In this document: positions 1 to 12,036 of the stretch, piece by piece
Position numbering within the stretch: position 1 is the stretch's first letter
Layout of the letters: every line of letters begins with the position of its first letter
Assembly (NCBI RefSeq): GCF_034440735.1
Contig: NZ_CP140098.1
Span: 916,501 to 980,500 of the forward strand
DNA from: Deinococcus sp. AB2017081
GTDB lineage: Bacteria > Deinococcota > Deinococci > Deinococcales > Deinococcaceae
Length of the DNA: 64,000 nt
Direction of reading: 5' to 3'
The notes under the pieces: generated by a model
Told to the model about the DNA's origin: nothing
Seen by the model: only the letters and a program-made list of their open reading frames with translations
Databases searched by the model: none
Translations under genes and position numbers: made by a program

Positions 1-617
1 CGACCCTCGCGCAGCTCCGCGAACTGCAGTCCATCGCCCAGGCGGGCCTGACGTATACCTGCGACGACTACGACCGTGACCGCTACGTGCGGCTGCTGGC
101 CCTGACCGGAGAACTCCTGGCCGAGCAGACCGGGCAGGACGCTGCGGCCGTCTCGGGCCTGCTGAGCATCGAGCAGGGGTACCTGACGCCCAAGGTGGAC
201 GTGCGGGCGCTCGTTCTAAATGCCGCAGGCGACGTGCTCCTGACCCGCGAACGCGCCGACGGCCGGTGGAGCCTCCCCGGCGGCTGGGCCGACCCCGGCG
301 AGAGCCCCCGCGAGATCGCCGTGCGCGAGGTGCGCGAGGAGACCGGCCGCGAGGTGCGGGCCGTGCGCCTCCTGGCCGTGTTCGACAAGGGCAAACACGC
401 CCACCCGCCGGATCTGTGGGCGGTCTACAAGCTGAACCTGCTGTGCGAACTGGTCGGTGCAGACACCGAACACCCCGCCAACACCGAGACGCTGGAGAGC
501 GGCTGGTTCAGCGTGGAGCAGCTCCCGCCCCTGAGCCTGGGCCGCAACCTTCCCAAGCAGGTGCGCCGGCTGGTGGAACTGGCCCGGCACCCGGAACTCG
601 GGGTGGATGTGGACTGA
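1..617 (+). CDS. NUDIX hydrolase, 5' end outside window
   Basis: Nudix pyrophosphohydrolase whose first codons lie before the window. The frame is open from base 3 to the TGA at 615-617, so at least 204 residues are visible. The first ~50 residues ([11 protein letters not shown], then CDDYDRDRY) look like the NUDIX_N_2 domain that precedes the catalytic fold in ADP-ribose-pyrophosphatase-like proteins. The Nudix box is complete: GGWADPGE followed after seven residues by REVREETG, so the metal-binding glutamates are present. An internal GTG at 87 would delete the N-terminal domain, so I do not take it as the start. The substrate cannot be read from the sequence; a nucleoside diphosphate sugar is a family-based guess. 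Confidence 0.85.
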   Translation, partial: TLAQLRELQSIAQAGLTYTCDDYDRDRYVRLLALTGELLAEQTGQDAAAVSGLLSIEQGYLTPKVDVRALVLNAAGDVLLTRERADGRWSLPGGWADPGESPREIAVREVREETGREVRAVRLLAVFDKGKHAHPPDLWAVYKLNLLCELVGADTEHPANTETLESGWFSVEQLPPLSLGRNLPKQVRRLVELARHPELGVDVD

Positions 618-673
618 ACCCCTCCGTACCCCTGCCTACCGTCCGCCGCGCCGCCGTGCGCTTCACTGACTGC

Positions 674-1306
674 ATGAACACGCTGATCTTCGGGGCAACG
701 GGCGGCATCGGCGCCGCCACGGCACGGGCCTTCGCGGCGCAGGGCGACACCCTGACGCTGTCCGGCCGGGACGAGGGCCGGCTGTCCGCGCTGGCCGCCG
801 AACTCGGTGCGGCGCATCGCGTGGCCGACGTGGGCTACGAGAGCCACGTGAAGGCGCTCCTGGAGGGTATGAGCGGCATAGACACGCTGGTCTACGCGGC
901 GGGCGTGGCCCTGCCCGAACCCCTGAAGGACGCCGATCCGGCGAAGGTGCGCGCCGTGTGGAACGCCAACTACTTCGGGGGGCTGTGGGTGCTCAAGCAC
1001 GGGCTGCCCCGCCTGAACGCGTGCGGGCGCGTGTACGTGCTGGGAGCCCGCCCGGAACTCGTGACCGCACGGGGCTTCACGCAGTACGCGGCGAGCAAGG
1101 CCGCCGTGGCGACCGCCGTGGGCATCGCCCGCCTGGAAGCGCGGAGCGTGGGCCTCACCCTGGTGCTGCCGCCCGCCGTGGACACCGGATTGTGGGCCCA
1201 GGTCGGCCGCGCCCCGAAGGGGGCCATGTCGGCGGATGCAGTGGCGGCGGCCATCGTGCAGGATCGCGCCGGAGACGTGCAGAACGAGCTGAGAATCGGA
1301 GACTGA
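674..1306 (+). CDS. SDR family NAD(P)-dependent oxidoreductase
   Basis: Short-chain dehydrogenase/reductase of 210 residues, a little under the usual ~250. The N-terminal Rossmann nucleotide motif is GATGGIG (residues 7-13), the structural motif reads YAAG in place of NNAG, and the catalytic YxxxK is YAASK. The protein ends soon after the active-site helix, so the substrate-binding lid is short. The ATG at 674 is chosen because the fold begins there (MNTLIFGATGG); the same frame is open upstream but opposes the Nudix gene. It lies 56 nt behind the Nudix gene and is convergent with the cyclo-ligase gene. The substrate is unknown. Confidence 0.8.
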   Translation: MNTLIFGATGGIGAATARAFAAQGDTLTLSGRDEGRLSALAAELGAAHRVADVGYESHVKALLEGMSGIDTLVYAAGVALPEPLKDADPAKVRAVWNANYFGGLWVLKHGLPRLNACGRVYVLGARPELVTARGFTQYAASKAAVATAVGIARLEARSVGLTLVLPPAVDTGLWAQVGRAPKGAMSADAVAAAIVQDRAGDVQNELRIGD

Positions 1307-1310
1307 GGGG

Positions 1311-1376
1311 GTTAGCTCCCTCCCTCCTTGTGGGGGAGGGTTGGGGACTCGCAGAGCTGCGAAGCAGAGGGGGGTG
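1311..1376 (-). repeat. Dispersed repeat, family 1, copy A
   Basis: Small GC-rich element at the 3' end of the cyclo-ligase gene. Its 23-base core at 1348-1370 is identical, in inverted orientation, to 20263-20285. Flanking G/C-runs also resemble those of the second copy. The cyclo-ligase frame runs through it and stops just beyond, so the repeat supplies coding sequence. Small noncoding repeats of this general kind are known in Deinococcus genomes. Confidence 0.7.
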
Positions 1377-1950
1377 ATGGGTACCGCCCGTCCTGCCCCA
1401 TCCTGACCACCCCCCCCTCCGTCGCCACCCACGCCACCGGGCAGTCGTGCGCCTCTCCGGGCAGCTCCGGCACCAGCAGGGCCGAATGGATCACGCCGAT
1501 GGTCACGCCTGTGAACTTCGGCAGCAGGCGGTCGTAGAAACCGCCGCCGTAGCCCAGGCGCACGCCGCGCGTGTCGAAGGCCAGGGCGGGCAGCAGGATG
1601 GCCTGGACGTGGTGCAGCGCGACCCGGGGCGCGTCGGCGGGGGGCTGGAGCGCACCAAACCGGCTGACCTCGGTGGCCGTGTGCCACGGGTGCAGCGTCA
1701 GTCGCACCTCTGGCCGGAAGCGGGCGCGGGTGGTGGACAGGTCGAAGTCGGGGGCCAGTCCCGACACGTCGGGTTCGCCGGACACGGCGCGGTAGGCCAG
1801 GACGCGCTCGATCCCGTGCCCGTGCAGGAAGGCCCGCAGGTGGGCGGTGATCCCGGCCGACACGTCGGGCAGGGCCGCGCGGGTGGATCTGGCCCACGCG
1901 CGCCACTCGCTTTTCGGGGCGGTGGGCGGGGGCGGCGGCATGAAGGGCAT
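1312..1950 (-). CDS. 5-formyltetrahydrofolate cyclo-ligase
   Basis: Converts 5-formyl-THF to 5,10-methenyl-THF using ATP (folate one-carbon salvage, cytosolic). About 212 residues. The family hallmark GYGGGFYDR is present at about residue 142, preceded by ILLPALAFD, and the N-terminal [15 protein letters not shown] segment matches the usual substrate-side helix. The start is taken at the ATG at 1950 (MPFMPPPPP); the ATG at 1941 is equally possible. The last ~22 residues (from [14 protein letters not shown]) are encoded by a dispersed GC-rich repeat that also occurs near 20263, so the C-terminal tail looks like a repeat-derived replacement of the original end. Divergent from the SDR at 2040. 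Confidence 0.85.
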   Translation of the reverse strand: MPFMPPPPPTAPKSEWRAWARSTRAALPDVSAGITAHLRAFLHGHGIERVLAYRAVSGEPDVSGLAPDFDLSTTRARFRPEVRLTLHPWHTATEVSRFGALQPPADAPRVALHHVQAILLPALAFDTRGVRLGYGGGFYDRLLPKFTGVTIGVIHSALLVPELPGEAHDCPVAWVATEGGVVRMGQDGRYPSPPSASQLCESPTLPHKEGGS

Positions 1951-2039
1951 TGTGCCAGCTACCATGCGGGCATTCACACGGCCGGAACGGTGCGCTGCCC
2001 CGCGCGGGGTGGGGCGTCTGCGGTCAGAGGAGAACATCC

Positions 2040-2834
2040 ATGGATCTCGGACTCACGGGGAAGGTGGCGGTGGTGACGGGCGGCAGCGTGGGCATCGGGC
2101 TGGCGGTGGCGCGCGGCTTCGCGGCCGAGGGCGTGCATCTGGCGCTGTGTGCGCGGAACGCAGACCGGCTCGCGGGTGTGGCCGACACCATCCGGGCCGA
2201 GTTCGGGGTCAAGGTGCTGGCGGTGCCGGCCGACGTGGCGGTGGCCGCCGACACGGATCGGCTGGTGCAGGCCGTGCAGGACGAGTACGGCGGCGCGGAC
2301 ATCCTCTTCAACAACGCCGGCACCGGCAGCGAGGAGACGATCCTGAACGCCCCGGACGAGAAGTGGCAGCACTACTGGGAACTGCACGTCATGGCGGCAG
2401 TGCGGCTGTCGCGCTCACTCGCGCCGCTGATGATCCCGCGTGGGGGCGGCGCGATCCTGAACAATGCGTCGATCTGCGCGACGCAGCCGCTGGGGTATGA
2501 ACCGATCTACAACGTCACCAAGGCGGCGCTGGTCATGTTCTCCAAGTGCCTGGCGAACGAACTGATCCCCCACGGGATCCGCGTGAACGCCCTGAATCCG
2601 GGGCTGGTACGCACGCCCGACTGGGAGAAGACGGCGCGGATCCTCACCGAGGGCAGGGCCCAGACGTGGGAGCAGTACCTCCAGACCATCGCGGACGAGA
2701 ACGCGCCCATCGGGCGATTCGCCACCCCCGAGGAGATCGCGGATTTCGCGGTGTTCCTGTGTTCGCCCCGGGCCAGCTACGCGGTGGGCAGCACGTACTA
2801 CGTCGACGGCGGGTGGCTGCGCGTCACGACCTGA
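2040..2834 (+). CDS. SDR family oxidoreductase
   Basis: Classical SDR of 264 residues, the usual family length. Motifs in order: GGSVGIG (dinucleotide binding, residues ~13-19), NNAG (~90), an N-A-S active-site strand, and YNVTK as the catalytic YxxxK (~160). The C-terminus ends in the common SDR pattern VDGGWLR. The ATG at 2040 is preceded by AGAGGAGAAC, a good ribosome binding site. The gene is divergent from the cyclo-ligase and convergent with the phosphodiesterase gene. The closest families are 3-ketoacyl-ACP reductase/glucose dehydrogenase-type SDRs; the substrate is not determined. Confidence 0.85.
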   Translation: MDLGLTGKVAVVTGGSVGIGLAVARGFAAEGVHLALCARNADRLAGVADTIRAEFGVKVLAVPADVAVAADTDRLVQAVQDEYGGADILFNNAGTGSEETILNAPDEKWQHYWELHVMAAVRLSRSLAPLMIPRGGGAILNNASICATQPLGYEPIYNVTKAALVMFSKCLANELIPHGIRVNALNPGLVRTPDWEKTARILTEGRAQTWEQYLQTIADENAPIGRFATPEEIADFAVFLCSPRASYAVGSTYYVDGGWLRVTT

Positions 2835-2843
2835 GCGCTCCTG

Positions 2844-3665
2844 TCAGTGCGCCGGGTGAGCGGTGGGCTCGGTGGGGGCCCACCGCTGTCCGTCGTGCAG
2901 CGTGATCCACGGGGCGTCGTCTAGGAAGTGGGTGAAGCTCAGCAGGCCGGTGGGCTCGCTCCAGGTGTGCAGCAGCGCCAGCGGCGGCTGGTACTGCAGG
3001 ATCAGCTGCGCGGGGTGGCTCAGATCCGGCTGGAAGGTGGCGTCGGTGCCGGGGCAGGTCATCAGGGTGCTGTTGCCGAAGGTGGTGGTCACGGCCATGT
3101 GGACGTGTCCGGCGACCACGCGGGCCACGTGCGGGTGCTGCAGCACCAGGTCGCACAGCCGGGCGCTGCCCTCCAGGCCGATCGCGTCCATGACATCCAG
3201 ACCGCTGACCAGCGGCGGGTGGTGCATGAACAGCAGCGTGGGCCGGGCACGCGCCTCGTCCAGGCGGGCGTCCAGCCACGCCAGGCGGCGGTCGCACAGC
3301 TCGCCGCCGCCCTGTCCGGGCACCTGCGTGTCCAGCCCGATCAGGCGCACCGGCAGGTCGTCGACCACGTAGTGCAGGAAGCCGTCCAGACGCTGCGTGC
3401 CCAGGTGTCCGAAGCGCTCAAGCATCGCGGCGCGGTCGTCGTGGTTGCCCGGCACCACATACACCGGCATGTCCAGCGGGGCCAGCAGGCTCTGCAGGAC
3501 GTCATATTCGTCCTGCCGGCCGTGATCTGTGCAGTCGCCGGTGATCAGCACCGCGTCTGGCCGCATGGGCAGCGTCCTCACGTGCTCGACCGCCCGTCCG
3601 AAGGCGGCGGCCTTGTCCGGGCGCAGGGCGTCGATGTGGGGATCACTGAGCTGCACGACGAGCAT
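2844..3665 (-). CDS. Metallophosphoesterase, class III cyclic-nucleotide phosphodiesterase-like
   Basis: Calcineurin-like dinuclear metal phosphoesterase, 273 residues. All five metal-site blocks are visible: SDPHID (residues 7-12), GDCTDHG (~43), GNHDD (~74), MHHPP (~147) and GHVHMA (~187). This spacing is that of the CpdA/Icc class III 3',5'-cAMP phosphodiesterases, so hydrolysis of cAMP or a related cyclic nucleotide is likely but not proven. The ATG at 3665 is preceded by GGAGGTGATCC, an almost perfect Shine-Dalgarno sequence and one of the strongest in the window. Confidence 0.8.
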   Translation of the reverse strand: MLVVQLSDPHIDALRPDKAAAFGRAVEHVRTLPMRPDAVLITGDCTDHGRQDEYDVLQSLLAPLDMPVYVVPGNHDDRAAMLERFGHLGTQRLDGFLHYVVDDLPVRLIGLDTQVPGQGGGELCDRRLAWLDARLDEARARPTLLFMHHPPLVSGLDVMDAIGLEGSARLCDLVLQHPHVARVVAGHVHMAVTTTFGNSTLMTCPGTDATFQPDLSHPAQLILQYQPPLALLHTWSEPTGLLSFTHFLDDAPWITLHDGQRWAPTEPTAHPAH

Positions 3666-3751
3666 GGATCACCTCCGGGAGCACGGGGCGCGGGGCGGGA
3701 ACGGCGGCGGACATGACCCATTGTGCGCCTGTGGACCGTGCGGCGCCGCCA

Positions 3752-3791
3752 CAGGTGAGCCCCCGCCGGTGGGGGGGCGGGGGCTCACCTG
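3752..3791 (-). terminator. Terminator hairpin after the DUF4394 gene
   Basis: A perfect 16-bp inverted repeat (3752-3767 with 3776-3791) around an 8-nt G-rich loop, just beyond the stop of the DUF4394 gene and before the phosphodiesterase start. There is no U-tract, as is common in high-GC genomes. Confidence 0.75.
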
Positions 3792-3802
3792 TGGCGGCAG
3801 GC

Positions 3803-4678
3803 TTACTGGGCCGGGAGTTTCAGGGCCAGCGAGGTCAGGGCGGTGCCGCTCAGGGTGCCCTTGCTGGTCGCCGCGCCGGTCGCCAGATCGACCGTGTACA
3901 GGGTGGTGCTGCCATTCATGGCGCTGCTCAGGAACGCGCTGCTGGCGCCGGCAATGTCGAAACCGGTCATGCCCACGCTGATGTCCGTGCCCAGGGCCCC
4001 CACGCTGCTCAGGCTGCTGAAGTTGCCGGTCGGCAGGGCGGGGGTGGCCGTGGTGTTGTTCGAGTGCAGGATCAGCTGATCGGTGTCGGCATCGACCGAG
4101 TACAGCGCCGTGGCGGTGGGCACCACAGCCGTCGACGCGCTGTTGTCGAAGGAGTTGGTGTACGCCGCGCCGGCCAGGTTGGGGTTGGCCGTGCTCGAGG
4201 TGAACGCGAAGGTGCCGTCGGCCGTCAGGGTGCCGGCCGGAGAGGCTTGGGGCACCGGCGCGCTGTTCACAGTCAGGCGGAAGTTCGCGTCGTTCTGGCC
4301 GATCACGCGCAGGCGGTTGGCGACCGGGTTGAAGTCCATGGCGACCACGGCGGTGCTGGTCACGCTGGCCCCGTCGGCGGTGGCCGCACCGGTCACGGGA
4401 TCGATCACGTAGACCCTGCCGGCACCGGTCACGCCGTACAGCCGGTTGTCGGTGTTGCGGACATCGATGTCCACCACGCTCTCACCGCTGGCCACACCGG
4501 TGATCGCCACGCTGCTCACGCTGGCGGCGGGATTGTCCAGGCCGAAGGTGGCGACCCGTCCAGACGTGGTCAGCCCATACGCGATCTGTCCGGCAGGAGC
4601 GGTCGGGGCCGACGTCCCAGGCTGGGCGCAGGCGGCGAGGGCAAGGGTCGGCAGCACGATCAGGGCAAGCGTCTTCAT
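3803..4678 (-). CDS. DUF4394 domain lipoprotein
   Basis: Secreted lipoprotein of 291 residues. It starts at the ATG at 4678 with MKTLALIVLPTLALAAC: a short basic start, a hydrophobic core and a LAAC lipobox, so the mature protein should be anchored through Cys17. The rest is one DUF4394 region of repeated beta-propeller-like strands (for example ITGVASGESVVDIDVRN, RLYGVTGAGRVYVIDPVTG, ALTSLALKL). A longer frame exists upstream but would bury the signal peptide. AAAGGATCC precedes the ATG as ribosome binding site. A strong hairpin terminator follows. The function of DUF4394 is unknown. Confidence 0.8.
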   Translation of the reverse strand: MKTLALIVLPTLALAACAQPGTSAPTAPAGQIAYGLTTSGRVATFGLDNPAASVSSVAITGVASGESVVDIDVRNTDNRLYGVTGAGRVYVIDPVTGAATADGASVTSTAVVAMDFNPVANRLRVIGQNDANFRLTVNSAPVPQASPAGTLTADGTFAFTSSTANPNLAGAAYTNSFDNSASTAVVPTATALYSVDADTDQLILHSNNTTATPALPTGNFSSLSSVGALGTDISVGMTGFDIAGASSAFLSSAMNGSTTLYTVDLATGAATSKGTLSGTALTSLALKLPAQ

Positions 4679-4849
4679 CCGGGGATCCTTTGGGAGCGGC
4701 CAGCCGGCACGTACCGGCGGGCACCGGTTCTGCCGACGTGGCAGACGGGGGTGGGTGGGTGCTCCTCCCCAGAGGTATGTCACGTGGCCCTGAGGGCCAG
4801 GGCGGCGCGCGGCCGGCGGCCCTTATGGCTCAGTTCATGCTCGGCCGGA

Positions 4850-5095
4850 TCAGTTCACCAGCGCCTCGGTCAGCTGCACGAGTTCGTGCACCAGGGCCGG
4901 GGCGATCCAGGGGTGATCCGACGTGCGGACCGTCTGCGTGCCCACGCGGGCGACCAGCCACAGGGGCGGCAGGCCGCCGGGGGTGCTCAGGCACTGCACC
5001 TCGACCCCGCGCCGTTGCAGGTGCAGGAGCCGCGCCCGGCTGGGCAGCGGCAGGACATGCAGGACGTGGTCGAGGGGCACGGTCTGCTCGGTCAT
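4850..5095 (-). CDS. Small hypothetical protein
   Basis: 81-residue protein I do not recognise (starts MTEQTVPLDHVLHVLPLPS, ends LTEALVN). Support for it being real: the ATG at 5095 sits directly behind GGTGGAGGC, a good ribosome binding site, and the sequence is a plausible soluble alpha/beta protein rather than the Arg/Pro-rich nonsense typical of shadow frames here. It lies alone between hisD and the DUF4394 gene on the same strand. Confidence 0.5.
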   Translation of the reverse strand: MTEQTVPLDHVLHVLPLPSRARLLHLQRRGVEVQCLSTPGGLPPLWLVARVGTQTVRTSDHPWIAPALVHELVQLTEALVN

Positions 5096-5179
5096 GCCTC
5101 CACCCTGCCACGCCCGGTCTGAGCGCCTGATGGTTCGGACCAGACCACAGTGGGGGTACCGGGGGGGGCGCCGGTGCGG

Positions 5180-6508
<1,329 letters not shown>

Positions 6509-6740
6509 GGGCACTCCAGAGGGGTCTGAGCGTCTGAGGGTCGAAAGGTCTGAATGCCTGGGGCCTGAAATATCACGTCATGAAGTCAAGTTTTCTGGGG
6601 AGTGATAAATACGTCTGCGTCCTTGTGAGAGGCTGCCCATGAAATCAATTCGGGCCGGTCTTATAGCCAGACTGGGGCCAGTGCGGGGTATTCGCCGCCC
6701 GGCATTCAGACGTCTGGACACTCCGGCCCCTGGACATCCT

Positions 6741-8590
<1,850 letters not shown>

Positions 8591-8602
8591 GACAACAGTC
8601 TA
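8591..8602 (-). promoter_or_regulatory. Leaderless promoter -10 of deoB
   Basis: TAGACT at 8602-8597 (minus strand) followed by 6 nt and the ATG at 8590. Transcription should start at or next to the A of the ATG. Confidence 0.6.
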
Positions 8603-8644
8603 GGGCCTGGGCCGAGGGCCGCCCGGTTCCCCACCACGGAAGAA

Positions 8645-8670
8645 CCCCCGCCCGCAGTGCGCGGCGGGGG
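8645..8670 (-). terminator. Terminator hairpin after the glycine-zipper gene
   Basis: CCCCCGCC at 8645-8652 pairs with GGCGGGGG at 8663-8670, immediately after the stop at 8687 on the minus strand. Confidence 0.65.
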
Positions 8671-8686
8671 TGACACAGCTCTGGAC

Positions 8687-9517
8687 TCAGCGGCGGTCGC
8701 CGTCGCGGGCCTCGGCGCGGGTGGCGTCGTACGCGGCATCGGCCTCGCGGTTGTTCATGTCGGCGCGGGCACGGTCTTCGGCGGCCAGGCGGTCATGCTC
8801 GGGGTTGCCGGTCACGCTGGCGGCGGCCGAGTGGCCGGCGGCCCGCAGGCGGTCGGCGGCCTCGTCCACCTTTGAGCCGGCGGCGTCGGTGGCGTGGCCC
8901 ATGGTGGTACCGCCCGTCATGCCGCGATCCATCCGGGACACGCTGTCCCCGGCGTCGACCACCTCGCCGCCGTGGCGGGTCGCCGCGTCCATCACGTTGG
9001 CGGGCACCGGATCCTGCACGGCCACCACGCGGCCGCCGCCACTCATGGTGGAGTCCATGCGGTCGTAGTAGGAGTCGTCGGCCTCGTAGTAGTCGCCGGT
9101 GCCGGTCTCGGCGGTGCGGCCGTCACGGTTCTCGTCGATGCCCATGGCCCCACCGGTCGCGCCCACGGCGGCACCCACACCGGAACCCAGCGCGGCCATC
9201 CCCAGGATCACCGGCACGGCCAGGCCGCCGGTGGCCACGCCCGCCGCGACGGTACCGGCCGTGGCCAGGAACCCGGCGGCCGCACCGACCACCGCGCCGA
9301 CCCCGGTGCCCTTGACCGCCCCGGCTCCGGCGTCCTCGGCGCCGGCCCCGGCGTCACCCGTGACGGTGCCGTCTGCATAGGTGCCGTCGGCGTAGGTGCC
9401 GTCCGTCGCGGTGCCGCGTCGGGTGTACGTGGCGTTGCCCAGGGTGGCCCCCTGCTGCTGCACGTCGGCGAGGAAGGCGTCAGCGTCGGCGGCCGTCGGG
9501 AACATGATGTGTTTCAT
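8687..9517 (-). CDS. Glycine-zipper protein, possible stress protein
   Basis: 276 residues in three parts. Residues 1-35 ([20 protein letters not shown]) form a small alpha/beta head resembling the start of general-stress-protein-17M-type proteins. Residues ~40-60 contain the near-perfect repeat [13 protein letters not shown]. Residues ~65-130 are a long Gly/Ala glycine-zipper region ([29 protein letters not shown]) that could insert into membranes. The C-terminal half is polar, acidic and low-complexity ([24 protein letters not shown]) and probably disordered. Function unknown. A hairpin terminator follows. Confidence 0.7.
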   Translation of the reverse strand: MKHIMFPTAADADAFLADVQQQGATLGNATYTRRGTATDGTYADGTYADGTVTGDAGAGAEDAGAGAVKGTGVGAVVGAAAGFLATAGTVAAGVATGGLAVPVILGMAALGSGVGAAVGATGGAMGIDENRDGRTAETGTGDYYEADDSYYDRMDSTMSGGGRVVAVQDPVPANVMDAATRHGGEVVDAGDSVSRMDRGMTGGTTMGHATDAAGSKVDEAADRLRAAGHSAAASVTGNPEHDRLAAEDRARADMNNREADAAYDATRAEARDGDRR

Positions 9518-9634
9518 GCCTCACAGTCTGAGCAGGGTGTCACCGGGAACCGTGAGAGGGTCTGAAACCTGCCTTTGACTGACCCTGAGAGGGTCAAGAC
9601 CGTGCCCTCATGGGCATTCTGTAAAGGTCGCGGG

Positions 9635-10531
9635 TCACATGACTGGCTCGGCCGCGAAGACGCGGGTGGGGGCGGCGAGCTGATCCTGGGCGGCGATCAG
9701 CTGGATCTCGCGTGTTCCCGCGGCGTGGGTGCGCTCCAGCACGGCGTACAGGGCACTCATGGCCAGCGACAGCGCCTGCGCGGCATCCCCGGTGCGCAGG
9801 TACTGCCCGTAGAACAGCGCGGCGATCGCGTCACCGGTGCCGTTGCGCGGCGGGTTCAGCGGCAGCAGCGGCGTGCGGCACAGCCACGCCCCGTCGCCGG
9901 TCAGCGCCAGGGTCTCGATGGTGTCGGCCGGGGCGTCCTGGCGGGTCAGGCTGGTCACCAGCACGATCCGGGGGCCGCCCGCGTTCAGCTGCTCCCGCAG
10001 GGTGCGGGCCGCGTCCAGTGCGTCTTGCAGCGTGTTCACCGCCAGGCCAGTCAGCAGTTCCAGCTCGAACTGGTTGGGCGTGACGATGTCGGCTGCTGGC
10101 ACCGCCTGCGCCGCGATCAATGCCGGCAGCTCCGGATGGACGAACACTCCGCGCCCCACGTCGCCCATGACCGGGTCGCAGCAGTACAGCGCGGCCGGAT
10201 TCGCGGCCCGCACGCGCCCCACGGCGTCCACCACCGCCGAGACCGTGCCGGCCGACCCCAGATAGCCGCTCAGCACGCCGTCACACTCGCCCAGCACGCC
10301 CCGCGCCTCGATGCCGTCCAGCACCTGCGCGATGGTCTCGGGGGGAAAGACCGTGCCGGTCCACGCCCCGTAGCCGGTGTGGTTCGAGAACTGCACGGTG
10401 TGGATCCCCCAGACCTCGAAGCCCAGGCGTTGCAGGGGAAAGATCGCCGCCGCGTTGCCCACGTGGCCGTAACTCACCCACGACTGGATGCTCAGCAGGT
10501 TCGGGGGCCGCGGTGCGGACAGGTCGGTCAT
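9635..10531 (-). CDS. pdxY: Pyridoxal kinase
   Basis: PfkB/ribokinase-fold kinase, 298 residues, phosphorylating pyridoxal (vitamin B6 salvage). Family features: [18 protein letters not shown] at the N-terminus (substrate site), GYLGSAGT (~95), the YCCDPVMGD block (~127), [13 protein letters not shown] (~158), and the C-terminal anion hole [17 protein letters not shown] (~235) with the catalytic Asp. The 'SYVxxGxVGN' start and 'TPNQFELE' separate PdxY from ThiD. It starts at the ATG at 10531. Confidence 0.9.
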   Translation of the reverse strand: MTDLSAPRPPNLLSIQSWVSYGHVGNAAAIFPLQRLGFEVWGIHTVQFSNHTGYGAWTGTVFPPETIAQVLDGIEARGVLGECDGVLSGYLGSAGTVSAVVDAVGRVRAANPAALYCCDPVMGDVGRGVFVHPELPALIAAQAVPAADIVTPNQFELELLTGLAVNTLQDALDAARTLREQLNAGGPRIVLVTSLTRQDAPADTIETLALTGDGAWLCRTPLLPLNPPRNGTGDAIAALFYGQYLRTGDAAQALSLAMSALYAVLERTHAAGTREIQLIAAQDQLAAPTRVFAAEPVM

Positions 10532-10563
10532 GGGCCGAGCATACGCCGGGTGCCGGCGGCGTA

Positions 10564-12036
10564 TCAGGTGCGCTGGAGCCGCTGGTACTTCACGCGGTAG
10601 CGGCTGCGGCTGGCGGCCTCGACCAGTTCGGTCGGCGAGCGGATCTCCGGGCCGGTGCGGGCCGCGCCCACCGAGGCCCGCAGTGGCACGTCGCGGAAGG
10701 TCAGGGTGTCGAGCGACTCCTGGATGCGCTGGGTGATCCCGGCCAGTTCCTGCGGGCCGGCGTTGTCAAGCAGCACCGCGAATTCGTCGGGGCCCCAGCG
10801 GAACAGCAGGTCGCCCCGGCGGCGGTACTGCCCGATCCGTTCGGACAGGTCGCGCAGCAGGTCGTCGCCGGCCGCGTGCCCGTAGGCGTCGTTCACCTTG
10901 CGGAAGCCGCTGAGATCCACCAGCACCAGTCCCAGGGGGCGCTCTGCGCGGCTCTGCCAGCGCTGCTCGACCGCGCGGGTGAAGGCCACACGGTTGCCGA
11001 AGCCGGTCAGCGGGTCGCGGGTGGTCAGGTGGCGCAGGTTCCATGCCCGTTCCAGCATGACCATGACGGTGCCGACGATCGCGCACAGCGACAGGGTCAC
11101 GCCGGGCAGCAGGACGTTCTGGAGCCACAGCGGGGCCGCCAGCGCCAGCATCAGCGTGGCCAGGCCGAAGCCCCACAGCCCACGGGCCAGCACCGCCGCG
11201 ACCGCCGCGAGCGCGCCCAGCGCGGCCAGCACGCCCCAGGGCAGGCGCGTGAACGGCACGTCCAGCAGGCTGCTCACCGCCCGCGCCTGGAGCTGCACCG
11301 GAGAAACGACCTGCCCGGTCGTGTCCCGGACGACCGGCCCGCCCATGCCGTCGGCGGTCAGGCCCAGGATGACCACCCGGCCCTGCAGGTCGCCGTACCG
11401 GACGTTGCCGTTGACGACGTCCCGGAAGGACAGCACCGGCAGGCGCTCAGGATCGGGCTGCCGGTACCGCAGGATGCGCGGTGTGACGTCCAGCGGGACG
11501 GAGCGCCCGGCCGCGACCGCCACCTGCCGCGCGAAGCTGGGCGTCAGGGCCGCCGGGTCGTCTGCCCGGGCGTAGGCCGTCTGGAACGCGCGCACCACGC
11601 CATCGGCGCCGATGTTCAGGGCGCTCACCCCGGTCGGGGACGTCCATCCGGGCGGCGTGGCGCCGGGCGGCTCATCGGGCGCGGTCGCCAGCACCACGTT
11701 GGGCTGGCTGAAGGTCTGCTGCAGCCGCGTGTCCCCGACCGCCGGATCGCTGAGCAGCACATTCACGCCGATCGCGCTGACCCCGGCCTCGTTCAGGGTG
11801 CTCAGGGCCTGGGCATACAGATCACGCGGCCACGCCCCGATCCGGCCGTAGTCCCGCAGGGACGCCGCGTCAATGCCCACCACCACGACACGTGGATCCG
11901 GTGGGCCGGGCATGGCCCGGTTCAGCGCGTCCCACAGCCGGGCATTGTCTGGCAGCAGCAGGGTCAGCGCCACGGCCAGCACGGCCGCGAGGGGTGCCGT
12001 GTAGGCCGCCAGCGAGCGTTCAGGGGAGGACCGCAC
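10564..12036 (-). CDS. CHASE2 sensor / GGDEF domain protein with GPDEF motif
   Basis: 490-residue membrane signalling protein. A first transmembrane segment (~10-27) leads into an extracytoplasmic CHASE2 domain (~40-260: [28 protein letters not shown] motif, [10 protein letters not shown]). Two or three more membrane segments follow (~268-325), then a cytoplasmic GGDEF domain ([30 protein letters not shown]). The signature reads GPDEF instead of GGDEF, so a GTP-contacting glycine is replaced by proline, while the product-binding I-site RxxD is kept (RRGD, five residues upstream). It may be a c-di-GMP receptor rather than a cyclase. The start overlaps the stop of the FecR gene by 17 nt, so the two form an operon. 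Confidence 0.85.
   Translation of the reverse strand: MRSSPERSLAAYTAPLAAVLAVALTLLLPDNARLWDALNRAMPGPPDPRVVVVGIDAASLRDYGRIGAWPRDLYAQALSTLNEAGVSAIGVNVLLSDPAVGDTRLQQTFSQPNVVLATAPDEPPGATPPGWTSPTGVSALNIGADGVVRAFQTAYARADDPAALTPSFARQVAVAAGRSVPLDVTPRILRYRQPDPERLPVLSFRDVVNGNVRYGDLQGRVVILGLTADGMGGPVVRDTTGQVVSPVQLQARAVSSLLDVPFTRLPWGVLAALGALAAVAAVLARGLWGFGLATLMLALAAPLWLQNVLLPGVTLSLCAIVGTVMVMLERAWNLRHLTTRDPLTGFGNRVAFTRAVEQRWQSRAERPLGLVLVDLSGFRKVNDAYGHAAGDDLLRDLSERIGQYRRRGDLLFRWGPDEFAVLLDNAGPQELAGITQRIQESLDTLTFRDVPLRASVGAARTGPEIRSPTELVEAASRSRYRVKYQRLQRT

Noticed and set aside
6509..6740. Repeated TCTGA strings upstream of hisD, considered as a regulator array
   Set aside because: Irregular spacing and short units; similar strings occur by chance near 5117. 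No histidine attenuator (His codon run with hairpins) is seen.
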